Shown piece after piece: positions 41,598 to 54,637 of a stretch of 64,000 nt of DNA. How positions within the stretch are numbered: the first letter of the stretch is position 1; each line of letters opens with the position of its first letter. The notes under the pieces are model-generated. The model saw only the letters and a list, made by a program, of their open reading frames with translations. It was not told where the DNA came from and did not search any database. The stretch is taken from NCBI GenBank assembly GCA_947184155.2, contig CAMXCT020001496.1:85348-149347 (forward strand), read 5' to 3'. The translations under genes and the position numbers were made by a program. Source of the DNA: Cladocopium goreaui. Its lineage: Eukaryota > Sar > Dinophyceae > Suessiales > Symbiodiniaceae.

Positions 41598-43140
41598 TCA
41601 AGGCAAATCACTAAGGCGCTTGTTTTTTTGGCACGACTTCGTGACTTCCTCGTCAAGGCCATCGAGGAGCTGGTGCTTTTGAGCGATCAATCGAATGTCT
41701 GCCCGGATGCGCTGTAGTGCGAATCCTGATGCAAAAATTCAGTGGATTGGTCAAGTGAACTAAGTGGGGCGCCATTGGACCGACATTTTGTGGGCATGTC
41801 AGTGCTCAAAAAGTATTCAACTACATGTATCTATATGCTCTATATATCTATTATATTTAGTCATATTAAATCTATATGTCCATTTGTTGTGGGTGCATAA
41901 GTTTGACCCATCAAAGGGCTGAACCCATGTGAAGTCAAAGGCCAAGAGGAGCCAATTCGAATGGTGTGAAAGTATGGACATGGATGAACAGTGGATGTTG
42001 TTGGCACATGGTGACAAAAGTACATTGCGGCAAGGTCCATTGAAGGAAACTCAGTCTCTACTGTAATAGTGTCTAACTTCCGCTCAGTGTCGCAAAGGAA
42101 TATCAGATTCATCATTGCCGAAGGGATGCTCCATCTGCCGAGAAACAAATTCAATGCCCATCAAGCCTGAGCCAGTTGACAAGTAAGAAAATATACGAAA
42201 ATATTAGGAACCTCTAGCCAACACATTCACAATTTCACATATTTCACATTTCCTGAGGCGAAAATCATGAAGTATCATGAAGTTGTTTTTACCCCAATAG
42301 CAGCAAAAAATCACGTTACACGTTGATGGAAGCAGCACCTTATCAAAGTTGATGGTAGTGCTTACGCAATTCTGTCAATGTAAAATCAAACTTTCAAGCA
42401 TTATTAAACATTTACATCTACCACAGCCTTAGTCACTCCAAACCAGCCACGTGTTTGAAAGCTGGCTCCCCATCCTGAAAAGAGCTCGGCCAAGTGGCTG
42501 AAGCTTAAGGCTGATTGCATCAACATTAGGCTCACAGGGTTCACCTGTCCAATGATGGTAAAGGGGAAGCTGATGCAAAATACCAGCAGGATCGTTCGCA
42601 TATGTACCTGGGTGATCCGCGGCTTCCAAGCAAACCCAACATCGAAATCCAACTGCTTCAATGAAGGGTTAAGAAGGGTGGTTTGTTTTCAACCACAGTT
42701 TTCTTCGTTGCTCTTTGCTGGATCTTAATGGATCTTATATACCTTTCACGTCCTTTCACCGAGATACTGCAAACGGCGCTGGACTTTGTTGGTTCACGAT
42801 CATGTCACAGAATTTGTAGCTGCGAAACATGTTCGACGCTAGCTCATACATCCCACTGGCGAGCTCGCTGGAATATACCCCCAGCATTTGCCCGCGGTGG
42901 ACAGTGGTGAAGATCGCATCGAAGCAGCAGTTGATCCGATTCCCAGATTGGGAAATCTGCCGTGCATCAACTGGATGCAAATGTGTGTCGAAGCTCTGCC
43001 ATGATTCTACACCATTGGAAGGATGTGGGTCCTGTTCCTTCGACAATTGAAGTTCAATTAGAGCACATGCAGCATCCAGAAGGCCCAACATTCGATGCTC
43101 GTTGCACTCAATTTCATCGGCTCCAAGTTTGTCTTCACTT
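41598..43140 (-). CDS. Bestrophin-family (UPF0187-type) anion channel
   Basis: Exons: about 43,140-43,010 (acidic, LGADEIECNEHRMLGLLDAA), about 42,945-42,767 (YELASNMFRSYKFCDMIVNQ, SPAPFAV), 42,607-42,545 (HMRTILLVFCISFPFTIIGQ, a membrane segment), 42,166-42,092 (MGIEFVSRQMEHPFGNDESD, IPL) and a terminal exon 41,725-41,598 (FALQRIRADIRLIAQKHQLL ... ending in TGA). The order P.PFA, H.R..LL..., GIE....., E.PFG.D..D.PL is the hallmark order of plant/bacterial bestrophin-like channels, which carry chloride or bicarbonate across membranes. The last join restores PLRFALQRI and needs a GA donor. At least one exon between 42,545 and 42,166 is missing from my model, and the start is not located. Confidence 0.78.
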
Positions 43141-44355
43141 TTGTCCTTCAGGCAGGACAAATTCTGCCAAAGCAAGGTTATGGGCTCTAGCAAAGCAAGG
43201 TCAAGGTGTGTGCAAATTCTGCCAAAAGCCAGGTTTTACCCATCGGTCCAGAGAAATGACCTCCTGGTTATTGGCAGAACACATGGCAAGAGCGATGGCA
43301 TTCGTCCCAACTTCCTGAACCTGTTGACGGGAAGCCTCAGATTGCGACGGCCAAATGTTGGATGAGATCACATGAGATCACATGAGATCACTATTTCAGC
43401 CATCAAACAATGTGCCGAGATCAGCCCCCTTTCGCCTCATCAACAACCACCACTTCACTGCAATATTGAGATGCTGATCACACCCACCGCATCGAAGTGT
43501 CATGGCACCATTTATGGCACCACTAGTTCCATGTCAAGCAGCCCACCACCGTTCATAGGACAACTGAAATCCTCAGTGGCTGATGGCCGTGGTGGGACAT
43601 GGTTTCAGCCTTGCAACCAAGCCACTGAACGCCAGCAGAATCCTTGCGACGGGAGCCGGGAGCACATGGAGTTTTAATATGGTTTACGTGTTCGGCTTTC
43701 AGCTGGCACGGAACACCTTTTATGTGAAACTTATGTTTGAGGAATGTTGCAAGAACATGTAACATATACCTTCTTAAGTTGCGCAAGGATATGGACTTTC
43801 ATCCGGAGAAACTCCACTGCAACAAAAATGCTCCATCAGATTCGCACATCGTCAGAGGTTTGGCGCTAGAATCATTAAAGGAGCTGCGGGCAAGAGTCGA
43901 CAGTGGCAACGCTGTCAACTCGTGAACGCTAATCGGTAAACGAAGTGCTTTCCTGGACAGGATTTCACAGGTATTTCGAGCACAGCAATCTCACGCAACA
44001 CGTACCAATCAACAAAGTTTCAACCACTATCCATATATTATACTATAAAGATCTATAAAGGACCCTACTGATAACATCTGATAACCATTCTGTTGTCTTC
44101 CTAATGATCACCAAGGACCAGCATCTTCCTGCCATCACCCTGGAGTCATCTCAAATCTGATCTGATGTGATTTTCGTGGATATTCTGCCAAGGTCTGCCA
44201 AGTGGGTCTGTCTAAAAATGGGCTATACCATGGTATACCTTCTAAATCACCATTGGGAAAATATGGGAAAATGATAATTAGCCAATGGACCAATGGACCA
44301 ATGGACCAATGAGGTAGCATATTTTTAGGCAAACCCAAGTCATCCCAAGTCTCAC
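43141..44355. other. No supported gene
   Basis: Holds a three-copy ATGAGATCAC repeat (43,361-43,392) and a four-copy ACCAATGG repeat (44,283-44,312). No domain-bearing exon was seen. Confidence 0.4.
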
Positions 44356-47033
44356 TTGCTTTGGCATGGTCTTTGTCAGCAAGACCTTGGGTCGCAGGTC
44401 GCTCCTTTGCGAACGATCGACGTTTCGACATAGACAAAGGGTGACTGACAATGACTGACATATATGTCATACATGTCATATGTATTCAGACTGTATTCAT
44501 ATGTGTTGTGTCCACGTCAAATGTTCGCGGTTCATTTTTCAAAACTCAGCATGAAAATACTTTGCACGAAGTCAATACACTCACGTCAAATATGCATTCC
44601 AGTCCTTTCCAGTCCTTTCCAGTGTGTATGTTGTACGAATGGCATCTGATCTGCCTCTGAGAGGCAGCCACCAATCCTGAGCCCACACAGGGCAGCAGAG
44701 GTACCAATTCGATGGCTCGTTGAGCATCAAGTGACAGCGGTCCACGGCGGCTGATCCAAACCTTTTCCTCGGGAGGTGCCGTTTGCAGGTCTAATCAGTC
44801 TCAGTCCATATGAATTGGATGAAATTGAAGCAATGTTTGCCAAATGTCCCAAATAAATGCAGCAAGAAAGGGGTAGGGGAACATATTTCACATCCTGGAA
44901 CTGATTGCACCAGTAAACTGAGAAATACCCCCAATGAGATTCTTTTACCCGGGGACAGCACTCAGCCAGGCTTGCAGCCAGCAACGTTCTCATCGGAGCT
45001 CAAGTGTGCAAAGGCGACACCAAACATCACTGAACCTGGGAACTGACTCAAAAAGCACAGCCATGCACGGCCAAGCCCCAAACTACCAGCAATTTCAAAG
45101 CCAGCATCTATTGAACTACAAATAGACTGCATGATGACTGACATCTCATCCTGCTAGTCCATCATACTGAGGCTGAAAGGCAAACAATATACTTAATTAA
45201 ATATACTTGATGTATTACAATTGTAATATATATACATATATAATAAACATATTATATATAGATACACAATATATACTGAGTATACTCCAAGATTTGACTT
45301 AGGTTTGTACCTCATGCCATTCTGCACCTTTGCTTTCTGGCCAGGATCGGGGTAGCCCAGTACCATCTAACGCGTCAACCGGCAATGCCGCCGATTGTTT
45401 CAGCCGGAGAACCTGTCAGTCCAACAGAGACAAGCACCTTGGCCACTTTGGGCTGCGCAGCTTGACGGCTAGTGCGAAGAAATCGCACATGGCCTCGAAG
45501 AAACCAGAGACGGAGACATCAAAGTTGAAGAAAAGCGATGGAAAGCGATTGAGATGATGTTTGAATGTGGGTTTGTCAAAAAATGGTTCTGCCCTGAAAA
45601 TCCACTGGGTAATCATTCCCCCATCAAACATATGGGTTATACGGACATACCTAATTTTGAAAGGAACCCTTTTGTCCGACGGCTCAGGCACTCCGCAAGC
45701 TGCATCGCCAGTGCTGCAGGAGGGACATCAGAGCAGACGGCTACCCGGTTGCTGCAGCATTGGAAAGAAAAATGATTGTGACATATTGTGACATGTGACT
45801 GACAATGTGGGTTTGCCTAATAAAAGGGAAAATGGTGTGCCCCAAAATCTCATCGTTGAGAAGACAACATACAGGCAATGCCCCATTTCTTGACACCCGT
45901 TGTCCATCGGAATAGCCGATAAACCCGTGACAGCAGATCTGGAGGCCTACATCCCTCCCTGTAGTAGGGGGTTCATCCACAGGGTGTAAAAATGCGAGAT
46001 GTAGAGGACTGACGTCACAAATTGAGGCATTCTTGATTATATACTGTAGTCATCTGTAGTCAGTACAGGATGAAGTGTGTTTCGGCATTTTTTCGGCGCG
46101 CTTGCTAGTTTCATTCTGAGTCTTTGTGTCCTGTGGGGGTAAAGAACAATCATCCGGAGCGGCTCAGAGGAGTTATGTGAATACTGTAACCTTTGCATGC
46201 TGCGGATAGACGCGAGGGTGAGTCACAAATGGCTCAACGGCCAAACACTATCAAACACTCAAAAAGTGAACGTGCTTTTGCGGTCAGGAATGAATATCCA
46301 CAAGATTTGGGCGGTTTAAAACCATGAAGCCAAATTCAAATCTGGAATTTGAGCATCCAATTGGGTGGACTAGGGGCTAGAGATTATATACTGTGTGAAG
46401 GTGGCGCCAGGAGCCAAATAGTGCACTTCCACTATTTCCAGGCAGCATCTCCGGCTTCATTGCGATGTTTAATTTAACATCAGACACCAAGAAGGGATCA
46501 CAGTTGCTCACAAATTCTCAGACAATCTGCAATGCAAATGTTTCGCACACTGGCTGATACTAGTAGTTTCATTTAAACAGCTGAAAACGTCCAAGTAATG
46601 TGCATTGTAATCATTGTGTGTCCTCATTTCAAAAGATGAGTCTGAAAATGTGCGAGCACTGGGAAAATGAAGACTCCTGGTTACTGCCGGCGTAGCTGAA
46701 AGTGCGGGAAGTGACCCAGCATACCAGCCGAAACAGCAAAGATATGCAAAGATGACTTTGAAAATCGTTGAAAGCAAGAAAGAGTCTAAAGAATTTCTGC
46801 TGGCTGACGACGTCGACAATCACATCGACTATGTCAGTGAGCATCGTTGTGAGACTGTAGTGAAACAGAGAATATCCTTATTCAACGGCGGCGGCATAGG
46901 TGCACCCACGTCTAATGGGATGACTCGACTAGAATTTCCAGGTTACAAGGGTATCTCCATCCTCTTCCACCTCCCACTTGTCCCATGCGGTCGGGCTTGC
47001 GGAATTCAACATGTCGACTGCAACTGATGCATC
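44356..47033 (-). CDS. Gene of unknown product, clean exon series
   Basis: Exons with consistent borders: 47,033-46,947 (CTGCAG acceptor, DASVAVDMLN, WDKWEVEEDGDTL, GTAACC donor), 46,854-46,757 (DIVDVIVDVVSQQKFFRLFL, hydrophobic), about 45,985-45,850, about 45,760-45,665 (CSDVPPAALAMQLAECLSRR), about 45,530-45,435 (FDVSVSGFFEAMCDFFALAV), 45,412-45,311 (VLRLKQSAALPVDALDGTGL, exactly 34 codons, GTACAA donor), about 45,130-44,985, 44,790-44,655 (LQTAPPEEKVWISRRGPLSL, DAQRAIELVPLLP) and 44,444-44,356 (SKRRSFAKERPATQGLADKD, GTGAGA donor). Several exons are hydrophobic. I do not recognise the family, and it may be more than one gene. It begins about 160 nt downstream of the stop of the membrane-protein gene at 47,194. 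Confidence 0.55.
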
Positions 47034-47193
47034 CTGCAGGGACACGACACGGCGTAATCATAAGGGTATTGGGCGCCGATGTTCCATTGCCAGGTTAGAT
47101 TACCATGCAGAGGGCACCAAGTGCTCGTATCATAAAAGGGGTTCTTCTGTATCCATCAGTCTCCCCTTGAGGGTCTACATCTGAAAGCACATG

Positions 47194-50100
47194 TCAGTTC
47201 CCTGAGCAGCTGTCCCCAGCATCATTGCTGCGCTGTGTTTCTCTTGCGCTTGCGGGTTTGGATGTTTGTCGCCAAGTGATGCTCTTGAAGACGTCCATGT
47301 ACAAGTAAAGATCAAGGAGCAACACCGCAAAGAAAGGCAGAACTGGTAACCTCAGCGGAACTTGTTGGTTCTAAAGGTTCCGTAGCAGGACATGTGACAT
47401 GTCGCATCCAACTCTTGGCCAAGCAGCACGCTGTTTTTTGGAGTCAGCCATAGCACAGCTTCCATGCTGATCCACGTGCTGGCCACTGCCAGACTTATGG
47501 CTGGAGAGATGCAGATAGACAAGCACAAACCTGCAGAAATGCTGAGGCAGATCTGCCAGCTCTCCAGTTAATCCGATGCAGCTCCGGGCATCACTGCTGT
47601 GCCCAATACTGTGCTGTCCACGGCACACAAATATACACAATACTGGACCATCCTGGAAAATAAAGTATATAATCCGCCGGCCTGCCGGCTTGTTTTGTGG
47701 ATGTTCTCGTGATACATCTTGTGATAGTTTTAGTTTCACCATGTTTCACCTATGATTTGTTCCTTCGACGGATTTCTGTTTTGAATCGCCATATCTCCTG
47801 CGGATTTTGCTTTTGCTGCCCTCCCCCCCTCCCCCCACCTAGTAAGTCTAGTATAGTCTAATATGGTCTAGTATAGCAGTATATATAGTGTGGTATAGTC
47901 TAGCATAATACTAGCATAGTCTAGTATAGTCTCGTCTTGTCTCTTTTCTCAAGCTACCTAGCGCTGACCTTATTTATCTCATCATCATCGTCATCGTCAT
48001 CGTCATCATCATCATAATCATCATCATCATCATCAGAAGTACGTTCTAACCTTGTGCCCGACACCTTCCATACACACCTGCCACTCCTGTTTTTCCTCTG
48101 CATCTACCAGCTTGGCTCCTTTCTGTTTAATTTCCAAGGTCTTACACACGCCAGCTTCTACACAAACCAACTTTTATACCAGCCAGCTTTTACACAAACA
48201 CTCTTTTACACCAAGCACTTTTTGCAGAAGCCCACTTTCACACCAGCCAGCTTTTACACAAACCCGCTTTTACACAAACTCGCTGTTCCATAAACGACCG
48301 TTTACACCAACCAGCTCTTACACAAAAGAGCTTTTACACGCACCAGCTTCTACGCAAACCAACGGTTCGACCAACCAGTTTTTACACAAACCACGTTTTG
48401 CACCAACCAATTTTTACAAACCAGCTTTTACACAAATCAGCTTTTACACAAACCAGGTTTTACACAAACCAACTGTTATACAAACCACTTTTTACGCAAA
48501 CCACCTTTTACAAACCAGCTTTACACAACCCCTGCTTTGAGCCTGCAGACTGTAGGCCAAAGGCCAGAGAGCCGGCGGAATGCCGAAGGCTGTTAAACGT
48601 AAAGATTTGTAGAGAAGGAAATGGGCCGAAATATGTGCTTGGCGTCTGCGCTGAGTGGCTAAGCTGGCTGCAGCCAAGTCTCTGGATCTGAAGTTGAACA
48701 GCTTCCAAGCCCATTCTGCGAATCTTTGTGAAAAAAGCATAGAAAGGAAGGGCTGAACCTCTGCAGGGAGATTGTGAGCAGCTAGCTGGCTGCTCATCTC
48801 CATTCAGGACCCTCAACTTGCAATTGAAAAGCTGCATGTTGTTTGAATTTGTTTGATAGACTTGATATGATTTGATAGAGAAGCCACTTTGGCCACTTCA
48901 CATTTGAAGCTTTGCCAAGTAAGAACTCAGAGGGGTCACAACTCGTTATTCCCAGCCAGCACACCAGTCTAAACCTGCCAGCCTAGGATGCTCTTTCACA
49001 GCTGGAGCAAATTGACACATGCATCGCAACTCCAGCTTACTAAATCTCTTACTTCGTATCTTTGCCTTGAAATCTTAGGAACGTCACACAAATGCTCACA
49101 GCCCATGCTCCCTTGGAGTGTTTCATACCATTAAAGTGCATGCGTGACTGCCATTTGTCTGGTACTGCAATGCAAAGTCAGAACATTGGCATTGATTTGA
49201 TAAGACAAAGAACTTCAAAGAACTAGCTTGTTCACGACACAAAATATCAAGATAAATCAACTCTGCTACATTCTGTAGAAATGTGGCTTGTATTAACGTC
49301 CTGAGACGTCCCGAGTGTTTAGCTTATCGTTGCAAGCGCTCATAAATCTTGGTCAAGAAACCCATCGCAAAGTTTCTCGCAAAATCCAAACGGATTGATC
49401 AAAACCATCCATCGGATCCATCGGATCCAAGCCCTTTTGCACCCGAACGATGAAGTGCCCAATGAATGGCAGATTGCTGGCCAAGACCACATATATTCCA
49501 TACCTCAGGCACAGGGAACGACCGAGCCACGACCGAGCCACCAGGGACTTGGAAGGTCGTATTCGGCCACGAGGGTTCAACAAAGAAGACCGCTATTTCA
49601 TTTGGGAATGATAATACATGATAATACATGATAATACTACAATTGCGAACCGTACCCAATTTTGCTTTTGATTGCTTTTGTATGCTTTTTGTGATTTGGG
49701 CTTTACCAAATTTACTTCATGACTTCATTGCATGGCACTGCACAGGAAAGCTCGTTCCCATTCGGCTGAAAACCTTTGGACCAAGCCGTTCTTGGACCCG
49801 TGTGTTGAACTCCTCAAGGCAATCGGCTCCTGCAGCTGAAGCGACTGTCAAACCACGGCTTCCCGTGATGGATGACAGGCATTTAAAAGCTTGAGGCAAA
49901 ATCATCAAAATCATAACATCCATTCATGTTCTTAGGGTTGCGCGGCAGCATGATGCACCCTATATGCATCTCTCTGAGTCTCTCTCCGTTGGTATCGGCA
50001 TCCAAGGTGCCTGGTTTGGCCGAATACAAATCTTTGAGGCCCTCATAGACCAGCTCCCGGTCGCATATCAGTTCCGCTCCCGTCTGTGGATGGTGGTGGT

Positions 50101-53100
50101 TATTGCTGCAGCAGAAACACTTGGCTTCTCGGACTTGAAAGGTCTGCAACTGCCTGCGGCAAGGACTCGCTTTGCAAACGCTGACCAGATCCTGATCCCA
50201 GACATTCCCAGACTATCTCACTCTCCAATCATTGCAGATCACTTGGTCCCATTCCCTCGCAGCCTCGGGAGCTCATTCACTTCCTGCATCATACCTGAGC
50301 AAATGAGATGTGAACTTTGACCCTGGGCTATGTTTCTCTGTCTCGATAGAGAACGGTTGAAGAATTGTTCCAAACCGCGTAAATAGTCTTTGCAGGGTTT
50401 GTGACGATGTTGCAGTCGTGTCTTGACAAAACCTCTTGTTGCGCTTGGATGCTCATTCCCAGATAGTTCACCATGGGCAGAAGCATAGAAAATAACAAAC
50501 ACATTGCCACAACTGGAATCAATAAGCCAGCCAAGTAAGTAGAATCAAAGCCTTCTGGGTTGGCCGATATCAACAGGTAGTATGCGATCATCAACGCATG
50601 CCATAGAGCCGCGGTCAAATACCTCGACTCAGCGAAGCAGCGTGGCTTGGATGGACTGCGTATGCAAAAGCTCGGTAGACAATAATGTACCTACAGACAT
50701 TATGTAAATTGGTACATGTGTATGTACATTTAAAAAAAAAAATCTCTGTGTATATATATATATATATCCCTCCAGGGTGGACGTTCGCCCAAAGTTTCAT
50801 TGGAGTTTACTTACGTTGTGGTTTGTTTAGGATTTATTGAAGATTGTTTTAGGGTTTACTTAGGGTTTCTTTACTGGATTTTCTTTAGGGTTTATTTAGG
50901 TTTTATTTAGTTAATTGTCGTGCTATTTAGGGTTGTTTTAGGGCTTTATTCAAGGTTCCTTTAGGGTCTATTTGGAGGGTTGTTTATGGTTGATTTAGGG
51001 TTGGTTTAGGGTTTGGTTAGGGTTTGTTTAGGGTTAGGTGGTTTTGGTGTTTTTGGTGTTTTTTCAAAGTCTTGTGGTTTGTTGAGTTTTAATTAACAGT
51101 TCGAAACATTGTAAATTACGGAGGATATCTTTAAGACAAGCCTATTATATAGCTGTATACATACTGTATGCATATATACACAATATAGCATGCCCCACTT
51201 TGTGAGTTGAAGGGTGGCTGTGCATCAGCAAAAGCAGTGCTCTGGCAGAATCGGTGCACTCTTTGAACTCACAAAAAGATGCCAACATCAAAACAACTGA
51301 AATCTGGAATGATTTGTGAACAAAAAAACATGTAGTCGCACATATGTAAACATGGTGGCATTGATATCTTTAATATCTATGTTTTTAATTCTACGGCACT
51401 AATTGGGTTAGCGGATTAAAATGGTCACTAAAATATGTCCAAGATCAGTGGTATCAAATCGTATGGGTGTCAGCACAAAGCCTTCCAGAACGCCTTCCAA
51501 GGCCTAGAAACAAAATCAAAGCAACCTTCACAGGAAGGATTTCAATGTCATGGATCCGACGACTGAGGCTCAGAAAGCATCCAATTTCGTAAGTACCTGG
51601 GAGCCAATGTTGTTTTTTTATCTCTTTGGGCGAATGAGAATTCAGTAACATGCCAATAGAAGACATAAGCCATCATGAGGCCGTGTGGGGTTGATTCCCT
51701 TACTAACCATCATTCCAGAGAGGTCAACGCAAGGTCATCATATTTCATCCAGATCTGTGTCATGTGCCCAATCGAAGCACTTGACGAATCCCATCTTCTA
51801 GCCTGTGCCAGAACAAATCGCTTCTAGCTGGATTAGGCCAACATGAATATGCCAACCGACTCAAGCCACATGGGCCAATTGACCTTATTCATTTTGAGAG
51901 TAGTGTAATTTTGCTGGAAAAGATTTGTCTCGATGGACACGCGTTTCAAGCTCAATTTTCAGGCGAGCGACACCACAGTCTTGTAAAGTATCGCGGTGAC
52001 CATAGGACCAACATCTTTTTTGATTTGAGAACGAAAGCTCCCAGTCCCAGGATGCCCTTCTGCTTGACCTCCGGATCGCTCTGATCGATACATAGTCGAT
52101 CCAGGAAAACCACCTGTTGTCGACAGGAAAATCTCCTGATCCTTTGCCAAAAGCATAGCACAACCAGAAACCTGGGTTTGGCATGGTTTGACTGTTGGCC
52201 AGTGAGGAGCTATATGCCGAAAACAGACCACGCAGAGATTGTTGATAGTTTGTGCGTGTAGATTTGTGTAGAAGAGGGAGAATCTATTTGCACTATGCAA
52301 TATTGTTTTCCGCCTCTTTTGGGAAATTGTGTGCATATGCAATATTTTTCCAAAAGGGGAAGTCAAATCCCATTAGCTATCACCATGCCCAGCGCGTTGG
52401 CTGCGTGTGTTTCTAGATCCAGCTAAACACAGTGTGCTGGCTGTGCGAACATGCACTACACGGCACAAAACCATCAAATTGGCTGCCAGAGCGCTGCTGG
52501 AAAGGATAACTGACAGCAAACATCAACATCTTATGAGAACGTGTTGTAGCGCTCTATCGTTTTTTGGTAAATTATCGCTTTTTGAGTCTCGGCTCAATTT
52601 CCTAAAAAACAAAGCCCTCTAGAATACACATCCTCACTTCGGCAAATTTAATCAGCTCGTATACCAGCTTGTGGACTTCTTGTCGAAGCTTGGAGTAGAG
52701 TTCCGACAATTCATGACTTACAACAGAGGGCGCAGCAAACGACTGCCCCGAAAACGCGGAATTGGCTGAGCAAAGTTTTCAGCTGACGTGGCCATACTTG
52801 AATACTTGACTATTGAATGCAGAAATATGGTGGAAAGTAAGGATACCGGGTCAGCCGGGAAAAAATATAGACACCTTGTATGGCCAGCTCTCGACTTACT
52901 CATGTTGGGCCCGCCAGATTGATCAGGATGATCCAACTGGCATCAACTACCCAATTTTCTTCTGAACAGGACATCGAGCTGTTAAAAATGAAATGCTTCA
53001 GGTCAGGAAACGCAATGTGACCAAAACACGCTGTCCACAACTCGTCTGGCAGCACCTGGGTGATGCGAAGAATACATGTCAGGACGCTCACCAGCAAGCA

Positions 53101-53400
53101 CGCGATGAACGATGCGCGGGAGTTGAAGACCATCAGCAAAGTGAGTAGTTTCGTCCAGTGTGAAGTCTCCCAATCCTTGAAAACTCAAATGACCAATGGT
53201 AAGCAAACACCCACTGTCTCCCATGATGCTCTTTAGACACTTAATAATACAAATTGACGCTTCAATGTAAAGCTTGCCAGTACTGGCAGCAACAAAGCAG
53301 AACTTAAAATGCTGACAGCTGGCGTGGCTAAGAAAGACGTCAATCGAGTCAACTTTCTGGCTGAGCATGTGTGCAGAAGCTAGCGAAGACGCCTCAAAGC
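47194..53400 (-). CDS. Multipass membrane protein with split TIR-like region
   Basis: Exons: about 53,400-53,320 (VDSIDVFLSH, like TIR strand A), 53,139-53,022 (FIACLLVSVLTCILRITQVL, membrane segment), 52,113-51,969 (VVFLDRLCIDQSDPEVKQKG, MLVLWSPRYFTRLWC; 48 codons), 50,622 to about 50,370 (YLAGLLIPVVAMCLLFSMLL), 50,133-49,959 (AKCFCCSNNHHHPQTGAELI, CDRELVYEGL), 49,829 to about 49,735 (DCLEEFNTRVQERLG) and a terminal exon 47,342-47,194 (LPFFAVLLLDLYLYMDVF, then ARETQRSNDAGDSCSGN and TGA). Less certain exons lie at 49,580-49,440 and 48,800-48,600. The FLSH / FLD..CI.Q.D / LWSP.YFTRLWC series resembles TIR domains, but membrane segments stand between its parts. I recall such proteins as a large dinoflagellate family of unknown function; no ligand or enzymatic role can be read here. 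Confidence 0.68.
47838..48035. repeat. CTAGTATAGT repeat and CAT/CGT trinucleotide repeat
   Basis: 47,838-47,940: degenerate CTAGTATAGT decamers. 47,978-48,035: CATCATCGTCATCGT-type triplets. Both are intronic or intergenic to the membrane-protein gene. Confidence 0.9.
48150..48530. repeat. About 18-22-bp repeat TTTTACACAAACCAGC
   Basis: Roughly eighteen degenerate units built on CAGCTTTTACACAAACC. Plus-strand frames read FYTN/FTQ repeats without stops for 162 codons; this is composition, not a gene. Confidence 0.92.
50828..51036. repeat. Degenerate telomere-like TTTAGGG tract
   Basis: More than a dozen TTTAGGGTT, TTTAGGG or one-off variants on the plus strand within 210 bp. TTTAGGG is the plant-type telomere repeat, which is also reported for dinoflagellates. 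It lies within the membrane-protein gene between the exons at 51,969 and 50,622. Confidence 0.8.
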
Positions 53401-54003
53401 ACACTGCCAAGCCAGCTCTTACTACCAATGTTCTTATGCCTCCAGCATCTGCGTTGCTCTGGGTGATACAGTTATTGGTTGTTGCACATTCAATCTAACT
53501 TGAAATCTTATTCACAGCAAGCATCGCATGTTAGGTATGCCTTAGCCTTCACATGGTACGTCAATGTTGCATTGGCTCCACAGCAACGCCTTGGCGGCAG
53601 GGTGCCAATGCTTGCACCATCCACTCAAGGCCACATCCAGTGGCGCACCTCGCAAGAGTTCCTGAGCGGCATGCCACACTTTGGCTACGGCTAAATCTGG
53701 CTGGAAGGTTTCCTGCGACATGCACAACTAGCCCGTTGTGAAGGGGAAGTCCATGTATCGAAGGAAACTTAGAAGTCAAACTTCCTACATATGGACAGAC
53801 GCAAGAACGGTGGTGAGAAGAGTCAGAGAAAAGAAAGAGTCAGAGAAGAGAGCGAGTGGAAAGAAAATCAAAGTGAGCGAAAGAGCCAAAAAAGAGTCGC
53901 GAAATGCTGTGTTTTCCAATGTTTTCTGGCTCCGGAGGGTCCGCTAAAGCGGCGAGCGCGGAGCGGAAGTTGAGCTGCTGCAAAAGTGCAGCAGCTGTGG
54001 CGC

Positions 54004-54161
54004 GAAGCACATTTCGAAGTCAAAATGTTAAAAACACACCACGTTCGGACCACTTTTGGAAGCTGCGATGTTGAAAAGCGCACGCGTCACGCGGCTGTGG
54101 CGTGAAGCACATTTCCAAGTCAAAATGTTAAAAACACAGCACGTTCAGACCACTTTTGGAC
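54004..54161. repeat. Two direct copies of a 57-bp block
   Basis: GAAGCACATTTCGAAGTCAA... at 54,004-54,060 recurs at 54,105-54,161 with few changes (TTTCGAAG/TTTCCAAG, CACACCACG/CACAGCACG, GTTCGGACC/GTTCAGACC). It contains AATGTTAAAAACACA and ends GACCACTTTTGGA. Confidence 0.85.
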
Positions 54162-54637
54162 GTTGAGCCGCCATTTTTCGTGGCAAGCGCAGATTCTGCA
54201 CTTTGCCAAAAGTGAACCAAACGTGATAGTTTTGCGGCAGTCTCGAAAACCATGGCAGGCATGGAGTGTTTGTGCAAAGATGTATGTCGCGTGGCGGACG
54301 CAGTACAAGAGACATCTCCATCAAATATGTTCGGAGAGCAGGGCGCAAATTTCCTGAGAAAGGTTGCAGTTTGGAGCATCACATTATCAGGTGTGCTAAG
54401 ATGATTTTGCATGACAGGCGCAACACTTCGTATGACTTGGCTTCACTTTTTCGTGGCCGGCGCAGTACTTTAGAGCGATGGGTTGGAAAAATCGGAAAAT
54501 GCATTGGTACGAGGGCGTCAGCTCTTTACTCAATTCAACTTTCCATTTTTAAAGATAGTCTCGCAGAATTGCTTTGTTTTGGACCTGTCAACTTCCACTC
54601 TTGAAGGAAGTCTGGCACAATTGCTTCCTGTCAGTCA

